Shown here piece by piece: positions 27,410 to 36,809 of a DNA stretch of 64,000 bases (position 1 is the stretch's first letter; the number at the start of each line of letters is the position of its first letter). The DNA comes from Vibrio chagasii (GTDB lineage: Bacteria; Pseudomonadota; Gammaproteobacteria; Enterobacterales; Vibrionaceae). The translations under genes and the position numbers were made by a program. The DNA lies in the NCBI RefSeq assembly GCF_002954585.1, contig NZ_MSCI01000002.1, forward strand, positions 908,089 to 972,088, read 5' to 3'. The notes beneath the pieces were generated by a model. That model ran no database searches. It was not told where the DNA came from and saw only the letters and a program-made list of their open reading frames with translations.

Positions 27410-28222
27410 CTACTTTCTTTTACTGTTCAAACGAAATTGCTGTGGCGTGACATCAAATGTCGCTTTGAAGGCTTTAATGTAAGAGGAGTCGTTTTGATAA
27501 CCCACTTGATCAGCAATGCTTTGTATTGAGTCATCTTCGTCTAGGAGAGACAATGAATAAATCAGTCGTATTTGTTGACGCCACAGCTGAAACGAGGTGT
27601 TGAACTCTTTCGAGAATAATCGCGACAAGGTTCGCTCGGATGCACCTACTTGTTCTCCCCACGTTTTTAGCGACAAGTCTAAATTTGGCTCATCAGTGAG
27701 GGCTTCAAATATCAACTTCAAACGTCTGTCTTGTGGCAATAACAACTGAAAGGTCTGCACGTTGTCTTTCATTATTTGGTCGTGCAATACGGACAGTAGG
27801 CGAGACACTTCTTCATCGCTCGCCAATCCCTCACACTGTCTGCGAATTTCTTGCAATAACTCGTTTAGAAAGGGAGTCAGTGCAATGGTTCGAACCTCTG
27901 GCTCATACTTCGTTCCAAAGGCTGGGTTAAGGTAAATACCAACAAACGTGGTATGGCTCAATGCGATAGATTCATGTGAAATACCGGCAGGGACAAACAA
28001 AGCCGATGTGTGCGGCACCAGGTGTTGATAGTGTTCTGTTTGAGTTTGTAGTAAACCTTTGAGTGGAAAGATCACTTGATGCCATGTGTGTTGGTGCATC
28101 GCATCGATGTAACCTTTCGGCATGTCGATAGTCTTAACGAGCGCGGGCGAATTTGGATTGGCGGCCATCATCTTGTTGGAGGTGACAACTCCAGTACGAG
28201 AATTGATTTGGCGGGTTAGCAT
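27410..28222 (-). CDS. AraC-family transcriptional regulator
   Basis: A 270-aa regulator. The N-terminal cupin-like domain (about 25-130, HQHTWHQVIFPLKG then LFVPAGISHES) would bind a small ligand. The C-terminal AraC double HTH (about 165-265) shows WGEQVGASERTLSRLF and IADQVGYQNDSSYIKAFKATFDVTPQQFR. The layout resembles the cupin-AraC regulators that usually control an adjacent exporter or enzyme. Here the divergent neighbours are a small protein and a MOSC protein, so they are candidate targets. Ligand unknown. Confidence 0.88.
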   Translation of the reverse strand: MLTRQINSRTGVVTSNKMMAANPNSPALVKTIDMPKGYIDAMHQHTWHQVIFPLKGLLQTQTEHYQHLVPHTSALFVPAGISHESIALSHTTFVGIYLNPAFGTKYEPEVRTIALTPFLNELLQEIRRQCEGLASDEEVSRLLSVLHDQIMKDNVQTFQLLLPQDRRLKLIFEALTDEPNLDLSLKTWGEQVGASERTLSRLFSKEFNTSFQLWRQQIRLIYSLSLLDEDDSIQSIADQVGYQNDSSYIKAFKATFDVTPQQFRLNSKRK

Positions 28223-28309
28223 GGTTAAGTGTCCTTATGTCCCTATTCTGACGCGGCGACCCTAGGCTATCATGCTCGGCATATAGAATGAAGCCGAGAG
28301 GACACGCGC

Positions 28310-28552
28310 ATGCGCTTTCAAGTAGAGATATCCAAACAGAACCAGCTTTTGTTTAAAGTTGATATAGAGAATATCGACCGCAGCAAGTGTGAAACATCAC
28401 TCGATACCGTATTAGCTAAGTTTCCAATCGAAGAGGGCTATCAGCGTCATGTGTTGGTTTCTGATAGTGAGACTCGCTACCTCAAAAGTACCGACCAGAA
28501 TATTGAAGTGTTGGCGGCGATTCCGATATTTAGATCATTAGGAGAGCGTTAG
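28310..28552 (+). CDS. Small uncharacterised protein
   Basis: An 80-aa soluble protein without signal or membrane segment. ATG 28310 is preceded by GAGAGGAC. It lies between a divergent AraC gene and yiiM, 66 bp before the latter, and may share its transcript. No motif recognised; reality is supported by the ribosome site and tight spacing. Confidence 0.6.
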   Translation: MRFQVEISKQNQLLFKVDIENIDRSKCETSLDTVLAKFPIEEGYQRHVLVSDSETRYLKSTDQNIEVLAAIPIFRSLGER

Positions 28553-28618
28553 TACTGGTCGTAAACGGCAATATTCTCACAAGAAACAATAATAAGATTT
28601 AGACAAGAAGGGAGAGAT

Positions 28619-29311
28619 ATGAAGAAGTTAGGCGTGGTTAACAATGTATTGGCGGGCAAAACGGTCGCTTTCGCACATGGTGCAAAAAGTGCAATCAACA
28701 AACAAGTATTGTTGGACCGTCAACACGCAACGGAGCTGGGTTTTACCAATGATGAGCAAGGCGATCCGCGTTTCCATGGCGGCATTCAGAAAGCCCTTCA
28801 TATCTACCCAAGTGAACACTATCAAGTTTGGCAGCAGGAGCTGGGCGACAAAGGTGTTTTTCAATCAGCTGGCGCTTTTGGAGAGAACATCAGCTCAAGT
28901 GGCGTAACCGAACAATCGATTTGCTTAAAAGATAAAATTCGTATTGGGTCAACTTTATTGGAGGTATCGCAAGGGCGCATGCCTTGTTGGAAGCTCAATG
29001 TGCGCTTTGACCAACACGATATGGCGCAAAGACTGCAAGACACACTTAGAACTGGTTGGTACTTCCGAGTGTTAGAAGAGGGCGAGATAGGTGCAGGTGA
29101 TGAGATTATACTGTGCGAGCGTCCTTATCCTGACTGGTCGCTTGCTCGCATCATGGGTGCCGTTTTTACCGGTAGCTTAGATAAAGACTTATTAAGCCAA
29201 ATGACGGAATTGCCATTGGTTGAATCTTGGGGGGCGCTTGTTGCTCGTCGCCTCGAAACGGGTAAAGTCGAAGATTGGGAAATGCGCTTGGTTGGACCTA
29301 CAGCGGTATAA
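28619..29311 (+). CDS. yiiM: YiiM-type MOSC-domain protein
   Basis: A 230-aa molybdopterin-linked protein. The MOSC domain (about 40-165) shows GDPRFHGGIQKALHIYPSEHY, FGENISSSG and the conserved Cys in GRMPCWKLNVRF that would bind the molybdenum cofactor. A small C-terminal helical 3-alpha domain follows (about 180-225). E. coli YiiM detoxifies N-hydroxylated base analogues such as 6-hydroxylaminopurine. ATG 28619 has GGGAGAGAT upstream. It ends in a strong terminator. Confidence 0.88.
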   Translation: MKKLGVVNNVLAGKTVAFAHGAKSAINKQVLLDRQHATELGFTNDEQGDPRFHGGIQKALHIYPSEHYQVWQQELGDKGVFQSAGAFGENISSSGVTEQSICLKDKIRIGSTLLEVSQGRMPCWKLNVRFDQHDMAQRLQDTLRTGWYFRVLEEGEIGAGDEIILCERPYPDWSLARIMGAVFTGSLDKDLLSQMTELPLVESWGALVARRLETGKVEDWEMRLVGPTAV

Positions 29312-29328
29312 ACCAGTCGTTAGATAGT

Positions 29329-29362
29329 GAAAGCCCGCTACTTAGATATAGCGGGCTTTTTA
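29329..29362. terminator. Terminator yiiM / exonuclease
   Basis: AAAGCCCGCTA / TAGCGGGCTTT stem with T-run between convergent genes. Confidence 0.92.
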
Positions 29363-29387
29363 ATAGTGATGAACTTTATAAGTGCTG

Positions 29388-30104
29388 TTACAACCAGAAA
29401 CTCTTCAGTGGCATATCTGGCGAAAAGTGATGAGCAACCTGTGCTTGAAGCAACTCTGCGGTTGCAATCGCATCAGTAAGCGCATGATGTGGCGTGTAGT
29501 CGGGTAGGTGGTATCGACGACGGCTTTGCCCTAGTCGAACCGAACCTGGCTTCTTACCTTTTAATTTATTCCATAGGCCGCCAGCCAGTTTGTTCTGGAT
29601 CTGAGACTCAATCTCTAACGTGTCCAGCACCGGAAACTCGATGCCTTCATTCAATCGCACTTTCAATGCGTTGTTTAAGAAATCTCGCTCAATACGGCGG
29701 TAGTGAACAACGGGAATATGGCCAGCTATCGCTTGTAATACTTCATCCAACACTTCATCAAGATCTGGCGCATCGATGATGTCATTGTGGGTAATGCCGT
29801 GGATTACCACTGACTCTTCCTCTAGCTTCTGCCTTGGGCGTAATGTCCAGTGCCTTGCTTGTCGAAGATAGATACGGTTAAGGGTAAATGGCACCAAACC
29901 TATGGTGATGATCCCGTCTTTGGAAGGGTTCAAACCGGTTGTTTCGAAATCCAACGCCAAGAACATCACCTCTGAGAGTGGTGTATCAGGCGCAGGAAGG
30001 GGCTGGCTGTAGAACTGCTTTAAGCGTTCGTCCTGGGTACGTTCAAGCTTTTGAGCAAACTTAAATGACCAATCGACCGCAGGTGATCTGAATAGTTTGT
30101 TCAT
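29388..30104 (-). CDS. DnaQ-like 3'-5' exonuclease
   Basis: A 238-aa DEDDh exonuclease: motif I is FLALDFETTGLNP (about 48-60), motif II lies around VVHYRRIERDFL, and motif III is HHALTDAIATAELL. About 45 residues precede the fold. It starts 5 bp after the CBS/DUF294 gene, so the pair is cotranscribed. The two-gene pairing recurs in gammaproteobacteria, suggesting a nuclease working with a nucleotide-sensing partner. It is not the replicative DnaQ. Substrate unknown. Confidence 0.88.
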   Translation of the reverse strand: MNKLFRSPAVDWSFKFAQKLERTQDERLKQFYSQPLPAPDTPLSEVMFLALDFETTGLNPSKDGIITIGLVPFTLNRIYLRQARHWTLRPRQKLEEESVVIHGITHNDIIDAPDLDEVLDEVLQAIAGHIPVVHYRRIERDFLNNALKVRLNEGIEFPVLDTLEIESQIQNKLAGGLWNKLKGKKPGSVRLGQSRRRYHLPDYTPHHALTDAIATAELLQAQVAHHFSPDMPLKSFWL

Positions 30105-30109
30105 AGGCC

Positions 30110-32008
30110 CTACTTAAACTTGTTACTGGCTTGGTAACGGAACTTAAGGAAGTTTTGCGCATTACTTAAGATTTGGAATGCATCCTTCAGGTTACGACGT
30201 TCGAAATCGGACAAGTTCTCTGGTTCAATGTTGTTATCCGGCTCGACATTATTATCAACATCGTGCGCTTGGTGGCGGATACGCACAAGAGAGATAAATT
30301 CCATCGCATCTTTAAGATCTTGCGCTCTGCCTTTTGGCAGAATACCTGCGTCGATAATGTCATCTAAGCGCTCAAAGGAGTTCTTAGAACGAGAGCCTAC
30401 CGCTAGCGCATGGACACGAATCAAGTCTGCAAGAGGAGCTGTACCACGTCTTTTGAGGTTGATGGAGTTGTTATGACGACCATCTTTCTCCATAACGAAG
30501 TCTTTAAAGAAGCCTAGTGGCGGAGTTCGGTTGAGTGCGTTACGAGCCAGACACGCCAAGAAGCGGTTGTTCTTACGTGCACGTCTCACGATAAAGCTGT
30601 TTAGTTGTTCTGCCCATTTCAGGCGGCCATAAACACCATCTAGGTCGAAGAAGATCGACGCGTTTAGCAGTGCTTTCGGGTTTGGATCATCAATCCAGTC
30701 AGCGAAGCACTCTTCCCATTCTCTGCGGGTCATTCGCCACGTTGGGTTAGTCGCCATGATGTCACCCGTGCAATACACATAACCACACTGGTCTAAGCCA
30801 TCACAAATATACTTTGAGAGCGCTTCAAAGTACTTTCCATGTTTTGCTTCATCGTAGGTGTCATCAAGAATGATGGCGTTATCTTGGTCTGTCACCAGCA
30901 GTTGTTCATCACGCCCCATAGAGCCTAATGCTAGGAAACAATATGGAATTGGAGATTTGCCTAACTGCTCTTCGGCGAGTTCGATAATACGCTGCTTAAA
31001 GCTACGACCAATTACCGACATTGCAGTGCCAACCATGTGAGCATTGGCATCTTCGTTAACCAGACGGACAAAGCTGTCTTTCACTTGCTCAGAGAGCACT
31101 TTGAGATCTTCGATGCTTTGTTGCTGGAAGATACTACTTACTAAGAGCAGTGAGTTTTGAGATTCGTAACGGACGATGTCGGTCGCTTCGATAATACCGA
31201 TTGGCTTCTTATCTTTCAGGACAGGTAAGTGGTGCACGTTGTAACGAAGCATGGTCATCATGGCTTCGTATACGTAAGCATTGTGGTCAAGAGAGATAAC
31301 CTCAGGTGTCATCACGCTAGAGACTTCATCGGATGGATCGAGGCCTTCCGCCAGTACGCGAGTACATAAGTCTCGGTCGGTGATGATACCGATAACGGGC
31401 GTCGAATCGTCTTCATCATCTTCAACGATGTCAGGGTCGATGATCAGCAAGGAAGAGACATTTTCTTCTGCCATCATGGTAGCGGCTTGTTGAATGGTGC
31501 GCGTTTTTTCGATCATCGGCGCCTCACTGGTCAGCAGCGTTTTCACTTTAGATGTCGTGAGATCGTTGGCATCGTTATTACTTGAGTTTGCCTGACGTAA
31601 GCGCGCGTTATCTTCAACCTCTACGAAATCAGCAAAAGAGTCGTAGTTATCGTAGAGTTCTTGGAAAATAGGCTCAGGAATACAGTAGAGCAGGGTATCT
31701 TCGGTCGCTTTTACTGGGAAGCGTACCTTGTTGTTGGTAAGCAGGCCCATTTGACCAAACAGATGGCCTTCATCAAGGCGGTTATACAGTTCCCCTTTAC
31801 GACGATAGACTTCGACTTCGCCGCTTCGAACCATATACAGGTCATGAATTTGATCACCAAAGTGAATGATAGGTGTGTCTTGGCGGTAATAAGAAATTTC
31901 CACGCTACTGGTCACTTTCGTCAACATCTCCTCAGGGAGCTCATTGAAAGGCGGGTATTGTGCCAGAAAGTTTTGAATCTCTAATAACTCAGCATCCATA
32001 GTAATCAT
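30110..32008 (-). CDS. cNMP-binding / CBS / DUF294 nucleotidyltransferase-like protein
   Basis: A 632-aa cytoplasmic protein. Domains: cyclic-nucleotide-binding-like (about 15-125, with DLYMVRSGEVEVYRR and FGQMGLL), a CBS pair (about 155-285, with GIITDRDLCTRVL and VHHLPVLKDKKPIGI), and a DUF294 nucleotidyltransferase-like domain (about 310-470) with GSMGRDEQLLVTDQDNAI, which retains the GSxGR and D-x-D signature of GlnD-type enzymes. A helical C-terminal DUF294_C follows. Both ATG 32008 and ATG 31999 lack a clear SD; the longer start is given. Catalytic activity is inferred from the motifs; no reaction is established. Confidence 0.88.
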   Translation of the reverse strand: MITMDAELLEIQNFLAQYPPFNELPEEMLTKVTSSVEISYYRQDTPIIHFGDQIHDLYMVRSGEVEVYRRKGELYNRLDEGHLFGQMGLLTNNKVRFPVKATEDTLLYCIPEPIFQELYDNYDSFADFVEVEDNARLRQANSSNNDANDLTTSKVKTLLTSEAPMIEKTRTIQQAATMMAEENVSSLLIIDPDIVEDDEDDSTPVIGIITDRDLCTRVLAEGLDPSDEVSSVMTPEVISLDHNAYVYEAMMTMLRYNVHHLPVLKDKKPIGIIEATDIVRYESQNSLLLVSSIFQQQSIEDLKVLSEQVKDSFVRLVNEDANAHMVGTAMSVIGRSFKQRIIELAEEQLGKSPIPYCFLALGSMGRDEQLLVTDQDNAIILDDTYDEAKHGKYFEALSKYICDGLDQCGYVYCTGDIMATNPTWRMTRREWEECFADWIDDPNPKALLNASIFFDLDGVYGRLKWAEQLNSFIVRRARKNNRFLACLARNALNRTPPLGFFKDFVMEKDGRHNNSINLKRRGTAPLADLIRVHALAVGSRSKNSFERLDDIIDAGILPKGRAQDLKDAMEFISLVRIRHQAHDVDNNVEPDNNIEPENLSDFERRNLKDAFQILSNAQNFLKFRYQASNKFK

Positions 32009-32149
32009 CCATTGGTTTGTATGATTTCATGGTACAACATTTGATAATAATTTGCCGTCACAAATCAATCTGTGAGCTAAAACCTTTTTAAAGTCTTAGG
32101 GATAGACTAACCTTTCAAATAATGGAGTGACAGTTTAAGGATGATGGGA

Positions 32150-32794
32150 ATGTCGAAGTGGAAGCTTAGTTTTGTATCTGCAGTTTTTATGTTTTCTTCA
32201 AGTTTGTGGGCAGACACTCACAGTGTGGATATTCTTGATTACGACCACGTTTATGCAACGGCGCATTCAGGCAGTTTAAACGAAGATGCTGGGGGAAATA
32301 ATAACGCATCGGCGTTTGGATTGGGTGTGAGCTACACCATGACCGATGATTGGTTACTGCTTGGTGATTATACCGCGCGTTTCATCCACCCTGACGAGAG
32401 TACAACTCGAATTGATACACTAATGGCTGGTGCGGGTTATCGTTATAGCATCAAGAAAGACTTGGATATTGTCGCTTCTTATTTGCTTGGCGTGACTAAA
32501 GGGAAAGTTGAGCTGAATGGCACCAATGAGACCTTAGAGTCAGACACGGAGTTTGTCCAAGGTGTTAAAGCCGAGCTTAACTATGGCTTTGCTAAGCGTT
32601 GGATTGCGAACGGTAGTGTACAGCTCAATCGCAGTGATTTATTCGATGAAGAAATTTACCACCTAGGTTTACGTTATCTAGTGACCAACAAATTTGCGAT
32701 TGGTGGCTCATACCAGCATAGAGATGGTGAAGGGAGCACAGGCGTAAGTGAGAGAACTAATGAGTTAGGTGTCGAGTTCTTGCTCGAGTATTAA
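32150..32794 (+). CDS. Outer-membrane beta-barrel protein
   Basis: A 214-aa protein with a signal peptide (MSKWKLSFVSAVFMFSSSLWA) and OmpA-like/OprF-like beta strands. Examples are AFGLGVSYTMTDDWLLLGDYTARF, TLMAGAGYRYS and ELGVEFLLEY, the last ending in Tyr. ATG 32150 is preferred because AAGG lies 9 bp upstream; ATGs at 32141 and 32144 are in frame but too near it. No function can be assigned. Confidence 0.78.
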   Translation: MSKWKLSFVSAVFMFSSSLWADTHSVDILDYDHVYATAHSGSLNEDAGGNNNASAFGLGVSYTMTDDWLLLGDYTARFIHPDESTTRIDTLMAGAGYRYSIKKDLDIVASYLLGVTKGKVELNGTNETLESDTEFVQGVKAELNYGFAKRWIANGSVQLNRSDLFDEEIYHLGLRYLVTNKFAIGGSYQHRDGEGSTGVSERTNELGVEFLLEY

Positions 32795-32826
32795 TTGAAT
32801 TAAACCTCACACGTTACGACAGTTAC

Positions 32827-32855
32827 AAAAAAGCCAGCTTAATCGCTGGCTTTTG
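32827..32855. terminator. Terminator OMP / aspC
   Basis: AAAAGCCAGC / GCTGGCTTTT stem with a 6-nt loop between convergent genes. Confidence 0.9.
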
Positions 32856-32897
32856 CATATCTAACTGTCTGCAAGAGCAGACTGGGTATTGTTACGA

Positions 32898-34088
32898 TTA
32901 AAGAACCGCAGCGATACCTTTACATAGAGGGCCCATGTTTGACTTAGTCATGCCCGCTACGCTGATACGGCCAGAGCCAACAATGTAGATTGCGAATTCT
33001 TCTTTTAGGCGGTTTACTTGCTCTTTGCTCAAACCAGAGAAAGAGAACATGCCGTTTTGACGCTCGATGAACGTGAAATCTGCATCCACACCTTCAGATT
33101 TCAGTGTTGCAACGAATAGCTCACGCATCTCTTGGATACGGTCACGCATCTCAGCAACTTCCGCTTCCCATTCAGCACGTAGACCAGCATCGCCAAGGAT
33201 GTGAGTTACGACAGCACTACCGTGCGCTGGTGGGTTAGAGTAGATAGAGCGGATGATGCTCTTAACTTGAGAGAATGCTGTTGTTGCTACGTCTGCAGAT
33301 TCAGCAACTAAAGTGAACGCACCAACACGCTCGTTGTATAGACCGAAGTTCTTAGAGAATGAGCTCGCGACTAAAATCTCTTTGTTGTACTTAGCGAAAG
33401 TACGAAGGCCAGCAGCATCTTCTTCAACGCCTTTTGCAAAACCTTGGTAAGCAAAGTCGAATAGTGGAAGAAGCTTTTTCTCAGCAACGAGCTTAGCCAG
33501 TACTTCCCACTCTTCAGCTGTTGGGTCAATACCTGTTGGGTTGTGACAGCAGCCGTGAAGAAGAACGATATCACCTTCAGATGCTTTCTCTAGATCAGCA
33601 ACCATACCAGCGAAGTCTTTGTCTTTTGTTTCAGCGTTGTAGTAGCTGTACTGAGCAGTTTCGATACCCGCAGCAGCGAAAACACCGTTGTGGTTAGCCC
33701 AAGTTGGGTTGCTGATCCAGATCTTCACATCGCCAAGTTGACGCTTAATGAATTCACCTGCAACACGTAGAGCACCAGTACCACCCGGAGCTTGTGCTGT
33801 TTTAGCGCGTTGAGAAGTTACGATTTCCGCATCTGAACCGAAAAGTAGCTTCTGAACGGCAAGACCGTATTCAGCAGTACCTTCAATCGTTAGGTAAGAT
33901 TTGGTTTTTTCGTTTTCAAGAAGTGCAGCTTCTGCTTTCTTTACTGTTTTAAGTACTGGCGTTTGACCATCTTCATTTTTGTAGATGCCAACACCAAGGT
34001 TGATTTTCTCTGCACGAGAGTCGTTTTTAAACTCTTCAGTAAGGCCGAGGATAGGGTCGGCAGGCGCAGCTAACACTTTTTCAAACAT
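32898..34088 (-). CDS. aspC: Aspartate/aromatic aminotransferase
   Basis: A 396-aa fold-type I PLP enzyme of the Iα aminotransferase class, transferring amino groups between aspartate (or aromatic amino acids) and 2-oxoglutarate. PLP Lys lies in [15 protein letters not shown], with the NPTG motif in [14 protein letters not shown] 34088 gives [16 protein letters not shown] as in E. coli AspC; the frame reaching 34106 adds six residues. AspC rather than TyrB is supported by asnS 3 kb away, which recalls the E. coli asnS-ompF-aspC order. Substrate range cannot be read from sequence. Confidence 0.93.
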   Translation of the reverse strand: MFEKVLAAPADPILGLTEEFKNDSRAEKINLGVGIYKNEDGQTPVLKTVKKAEAALLENEKTKSYLTIEGTAEYGLAVQKLLFGSDAEIVTSQRAKTAQAPGGTGALRVAGEFIKRQLGDVKIWISNPTWANHNGVFAAAGIETAQYSYYNAETKDKDFAGMVADLEKASEGDIVLLHGCCHNPTGIDPTAEEWEVLAKLVAEKKLLPLFDFAYQGFAKGVEEDAAGLRTFAKYNKEILVASSFSKNFGLYNERVGAFTLVAESADVATTAFSQVKSIIRSIYSNPPAHGSAVVTHILGDAGLRAEWEAEVAEMRDRIQEMRELFVATLKSEGVDADFTFIERQNGMFSFSGLSKEQVNRLKEEFAIYIVGSGRISVAGMTKSNMGPLCKGIAAVL

Positions 34089-34234
34089 AATCTTCATCCA
34101 TGTCAATTGAGAGGGGATAGTATCTATGGGTAGTTATACCTGTATGGAATTTTTAAGACAATACGAAGTGAACAGAAAGACCAAAAAAAATCCATTTCAA
34201 TCAGATTTATTGACTAAAGAGGGTATTTGATAAC

Positions 34235-34266
34235 AAAACACCCTACGGATTAACCTATAGGGTGCA
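34235..34266 (-). terminator. Terminator of the HD-GYP remnant
   Basis: CACCCTA / TAGGGTG arms with a 12-nt loop, followed on the minus strand by TTTTGTTAT. A leftover terminator of the lost gene. Confidence 0.6.
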
Positions 34267-34291
34267 AAGAAGTTAGTGGTTTTTGAAAAGA

Positions 34292-34612
34292 TTATGCAGG
34301 CGAAGCAATAAAGCTTTCTCTCTCGAGTTCGTGTTCTACACTTTTTCCATCTTTGTAAGTGGCTGCGATTTCGACAAAAAGGTCTTCGACGGCTAAAAAG
34401 GCTTGAACAACTTGCGGATCGAAATGAGAACCTTCACCTTCTAAAATGATCGCTTTGGCTTGTTTATGTGTAAATGCCGGTTTATAGACGCGTTTAGATA
34501 TTAATGCGTCATAAACATCGGCTAAGGCCATTAAGCGACCCGACAAAGGAAATTCTATCGATAGCTTTTGCGGATTGATACAAGAAAGTGGTTGGTGTTG
34601 AATTTTTGTTAG
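34292..34612 (-). pseudogene. HD-GYP c-di-GMP phosphodiesterase remnant (C-terminal part)
   Basis: The frame reads ...INPQKLSIEFPLSGRLMALADVYDALISKRVYKPAFTHKQA..., the last third of an HD-GYP domain, including the PLSGRLMALADVYDAL block after the GYP segment. Upstream of INP the match is lost: the HH-ExxDGxGYP catalytic part is missing, and an in-frame TAG closes the frame at 34613-34615. There is no ATG; a TTG at 34546 could initiate only an 84-aa fragment. It keeps its terminator. The metal-binding residues are gone, so it cannot hydrolyse c-di-GMP. Confidence 0.82.
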
Positions 34613-34751
34613 CTAGGTGGGGAATATTACAGCGTTATTGTGAAGAGGTTTGAATAGCCTCGGTTGAGTCTCGAGGCTATTACGTCGATGAGGTTGCGAT
34701 GAGAACTGAGAAGACTAGCTGCAACGCGACCCACCGATTATAAAAAGCTGA

Positions 34752-35051
34752 CTACTTTTTAAGATTGATTTCAGCTTCAATTGAGCCAGTTTCAATTTCT
34801 GGGTGTGACGCCAGTTTGTCTGCTGCCCATTGGTTGATGTGCTTAAGAATTGCAGATACCGCGTGCTTTTCAGTAGGTGCTTGATCTTGGTCTACATCTA
34901 GCTTCTGCTTTGGATGTGAGCCTGTCGCATCTTCAGCAATATGGAGCCAATCTGGGTGCCAGTAGTATGGCTGGCCACTCGGTGTTGTCCAACTATGAAC
35001 ACCGTTTGACTCTCCTTTATAACTTAACTGATCTGCTTCTATTTTTTTCAT
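34752..35051 (-). CDS. Small uncharacterised protein
   Basis: A 99-aa soluble, charged protein with an aromatic cluster SWTTPSGQPYYWHPDWLHIAED near its N-terminus and a His/Asp-rich centre. There is no signal or membrane segment. ATG 35051 is preceded by GAGATAAC. I do not recognise the family; coding character and a plausible ribosome site support it as real. Confidence 0.6.
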   Translation of the reverse strand: MKKIEADQLSYKGESNGVHSWTTPSGQPYYWHPDWLHIAEDATGSHPKQKLDVDQDQAPTEKHAVSAILKHINQWAADKLASHPEIETGSIEAEINLKK

Positions 35052-35270
35052 TGTTATCTCGCATGTTTTTGGGTTACATCAAATTATTGAGGCGTAAAGC
35101 GAATTTAGCTCTTACCTTGGATACAAACTTAGCAAAGCTTACAAAGTTATCTGTGAACCAATTCACACAATTATAGAAATTAGGTGCAATCACATGGATA
35201 GAAGCAATAGTTGATCACGTTAATGATAAGATCACCCGTCCACAGGAATTTATCTAGGTAGTACAATTAG

Positions 35271-36671
35271 ATGGCGCGTTATGAAGAGCTTGCAAAGGAT
35301 ATTCGAACTCAGATCGCTAATAACACATGGCGTTCAGGAGAGAAGATCCCCTCTGTGCGCATGAGCTGTCGTAACTACAACGTCAGTAATAGTACTGTGC
35401 TACAAGCCTATCAGTTGCTAGAAAGCGAAGGTTGGATCATTGCCAAGCCTCAGTCTGGCTACTTTGTTGCTCCTAAAGTCGACGGTGTGGATTATCAGCC
35501 GCCAGTAGCTCGAGAGAAGAAGGCGATTAACGATCGCTTATTTGATTTTCTAAAGTCCAGTTCTGCTGAGGGTATTGTTCCTTTTGGCTCCGCCTTCCCT
35601 GACCCAGATCTTTTTCCTTTACCCACCTTAACTCGCAACCTAGCCAGCGCCGGAAGAAAAATGACGGGTGCGAGCGTGATTAATAACTTGCCGCCTGGCA
35701 GTGAGTCATTAAGAAGGCAGATCGCACAGCGCTACTTACAACAAGGTATTAGCGTTAACCATCAAGATATTGTGATTACTTCGGGTGCGATGGAAGCTCT
35801 GAACTTGAGCCTGCAAACCGTGACGCAATCTGGCGACCACGTTGTGATTGAATCGCCAGCATTTTATGGCGCTTTGCAAGCCGTAGAAAGGCTGGGGCTT
35901 AAGCCTATCGAAGTGGACGTTTGCCCTGTCAACGGATTGGATATGGAGCAGTTTGAAAGCGTACTGAAGAACAATAATGTGAAAGCATGTTGGTTGATGA
36001 CGACTTTTCAAAACCCGACAGGCACAAGTTTATCGGACGAAGCCAAACGTCGAGTAGTCGAGATAGCAGAGCAGCACAACACTTACATCATTGAAGATGA
36101 CGTTTACGGTGACCTTTACCACGAAGGGCACAAACCTAAGCCTTTGAAGGCTTTTGATAAAACGGATTCGGTTTTACTGTGTGGTTCCTATTCAAAAAGT
36201 CTCTGCCCAGGCTATCGAGTGGGATGGGTGGTGAATGCTCGCTCCAATGATGCGATTCAGAAACTACAACTGCTTTCCACGCTCTCTAGTAGCGCGCCTG
36301 TTCAGCTTGGTGTCGCACATTTCTTAACTCATGAAAGCTACGATAATCATCTACGTAAATTACGTAAGAGTCTTTTGGAGCGAAAAGCGCGGTTTTTAGA
36401 AATCATCAAGCAGTACTTTCCGCACTCTATCAAAATTGAAGATCCCGCTGGTGGTTACTTCATCTGGATCCGCTTCAATTCTGACTTTGATAGCCAGCAG
36501 CTTCATCAACTTGCGATTGCGCAGGGAATAAGTGTCGCATCTGGTGACTTGTTTAGTGAGCAGGGGAGAGCTGACAATGCAATTCGTCTGAACTTCTCCT
36601 ATGAACTCACTCAAGAGAGAGAATATGCCCTCGTTTTACTCGGCAAACTCGCCCATAAGTTGGCGTATTAA
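35271..36671 (+). CDS. MocR-type GntR/aminotransferase regulator
   Basis: A 466-aa fusion. An N-terminal GntR winged HTH (1-75, GEKIPSVRMSCRNYNVSNSTVLQAY) is joined to a fold-type I aminotransferase domain (about 110-465) with PLP Lys in CGSYSKSLCPGYRVGW and TTFQNPTG. MocR proteins use PLP or PLP-amino acid adducts as ligand and regulate nearby genes. The adjacent two-TM miniprotein, preceded by a direct repeat, is a plausible target. Not closely assignable to PdxR, GabR or another named member. Confidence 0.9.
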   Translation: MARYEELAKDIRTQIANNTWRSGEKIPSVRMSCRNYNVSNSTVLQAYQLLESEGWIIAKPQSGYFVAPKVDGVDYQPPVAREKKAINDRLFDFLKSSSAEGIVPFGSAFPDPDLFPLPTLTRNLASAGRKMTGASVINNLPPGSESLRRQIAQRYLQQGISVNHQDIVITSGAMEALNLSLQTVTQSGDHVVIESPAFYGALQAVERLGLKPIEVDVCPVNGLDMEQFESVLKNNNVKACWLMTTFQNPTGTSLSDEAKRRVVEIAEQHNTYIIEDDVYGDLYHEGHKPKPLKAFDKTDSVLLCGSYSKSLCPGYRVGWVVNARSNDAIQKLQLLSTLSSSAPVQLGVAHFLTHESYDNHLRKLRKSLLERKARFLEIIKQYFPHSIKIEDPAGGYFIWIRFNSDFDSQQLHQLAIAQGISVASGDLFSEQGRADNAIRLNFSYELTQEREYALVLLGKLAHKLAY

Positions 36672-36717
36672 GTGCAGACATAAACGCTAACTGACTCATA
36701 AAAAACAACATAATGCT

Positions 36718-36750
36718 AACTGTACGGTTTTATTGTGGGGAAACTGTACG
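36718..36750 (+). promoter_or_regulatory. Direct repeat AACTGTACG, candidate MocR operator
   Basis: AACTGTACG occurs at 36718-36726 and again at 36742-36750, 24 bp apart. That is close to two helical turns plus a few bases, in the 138-bp gap before the miniprotein gene. MocR regulators commonly bind direct repeats. Confidence 0.5.
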
Positions 36751-36809
36751 CCTTATTTACCGAACAGTTGTGATTCAATAACGTTAGACCAAATATTGGA
36801 GATACCGTT

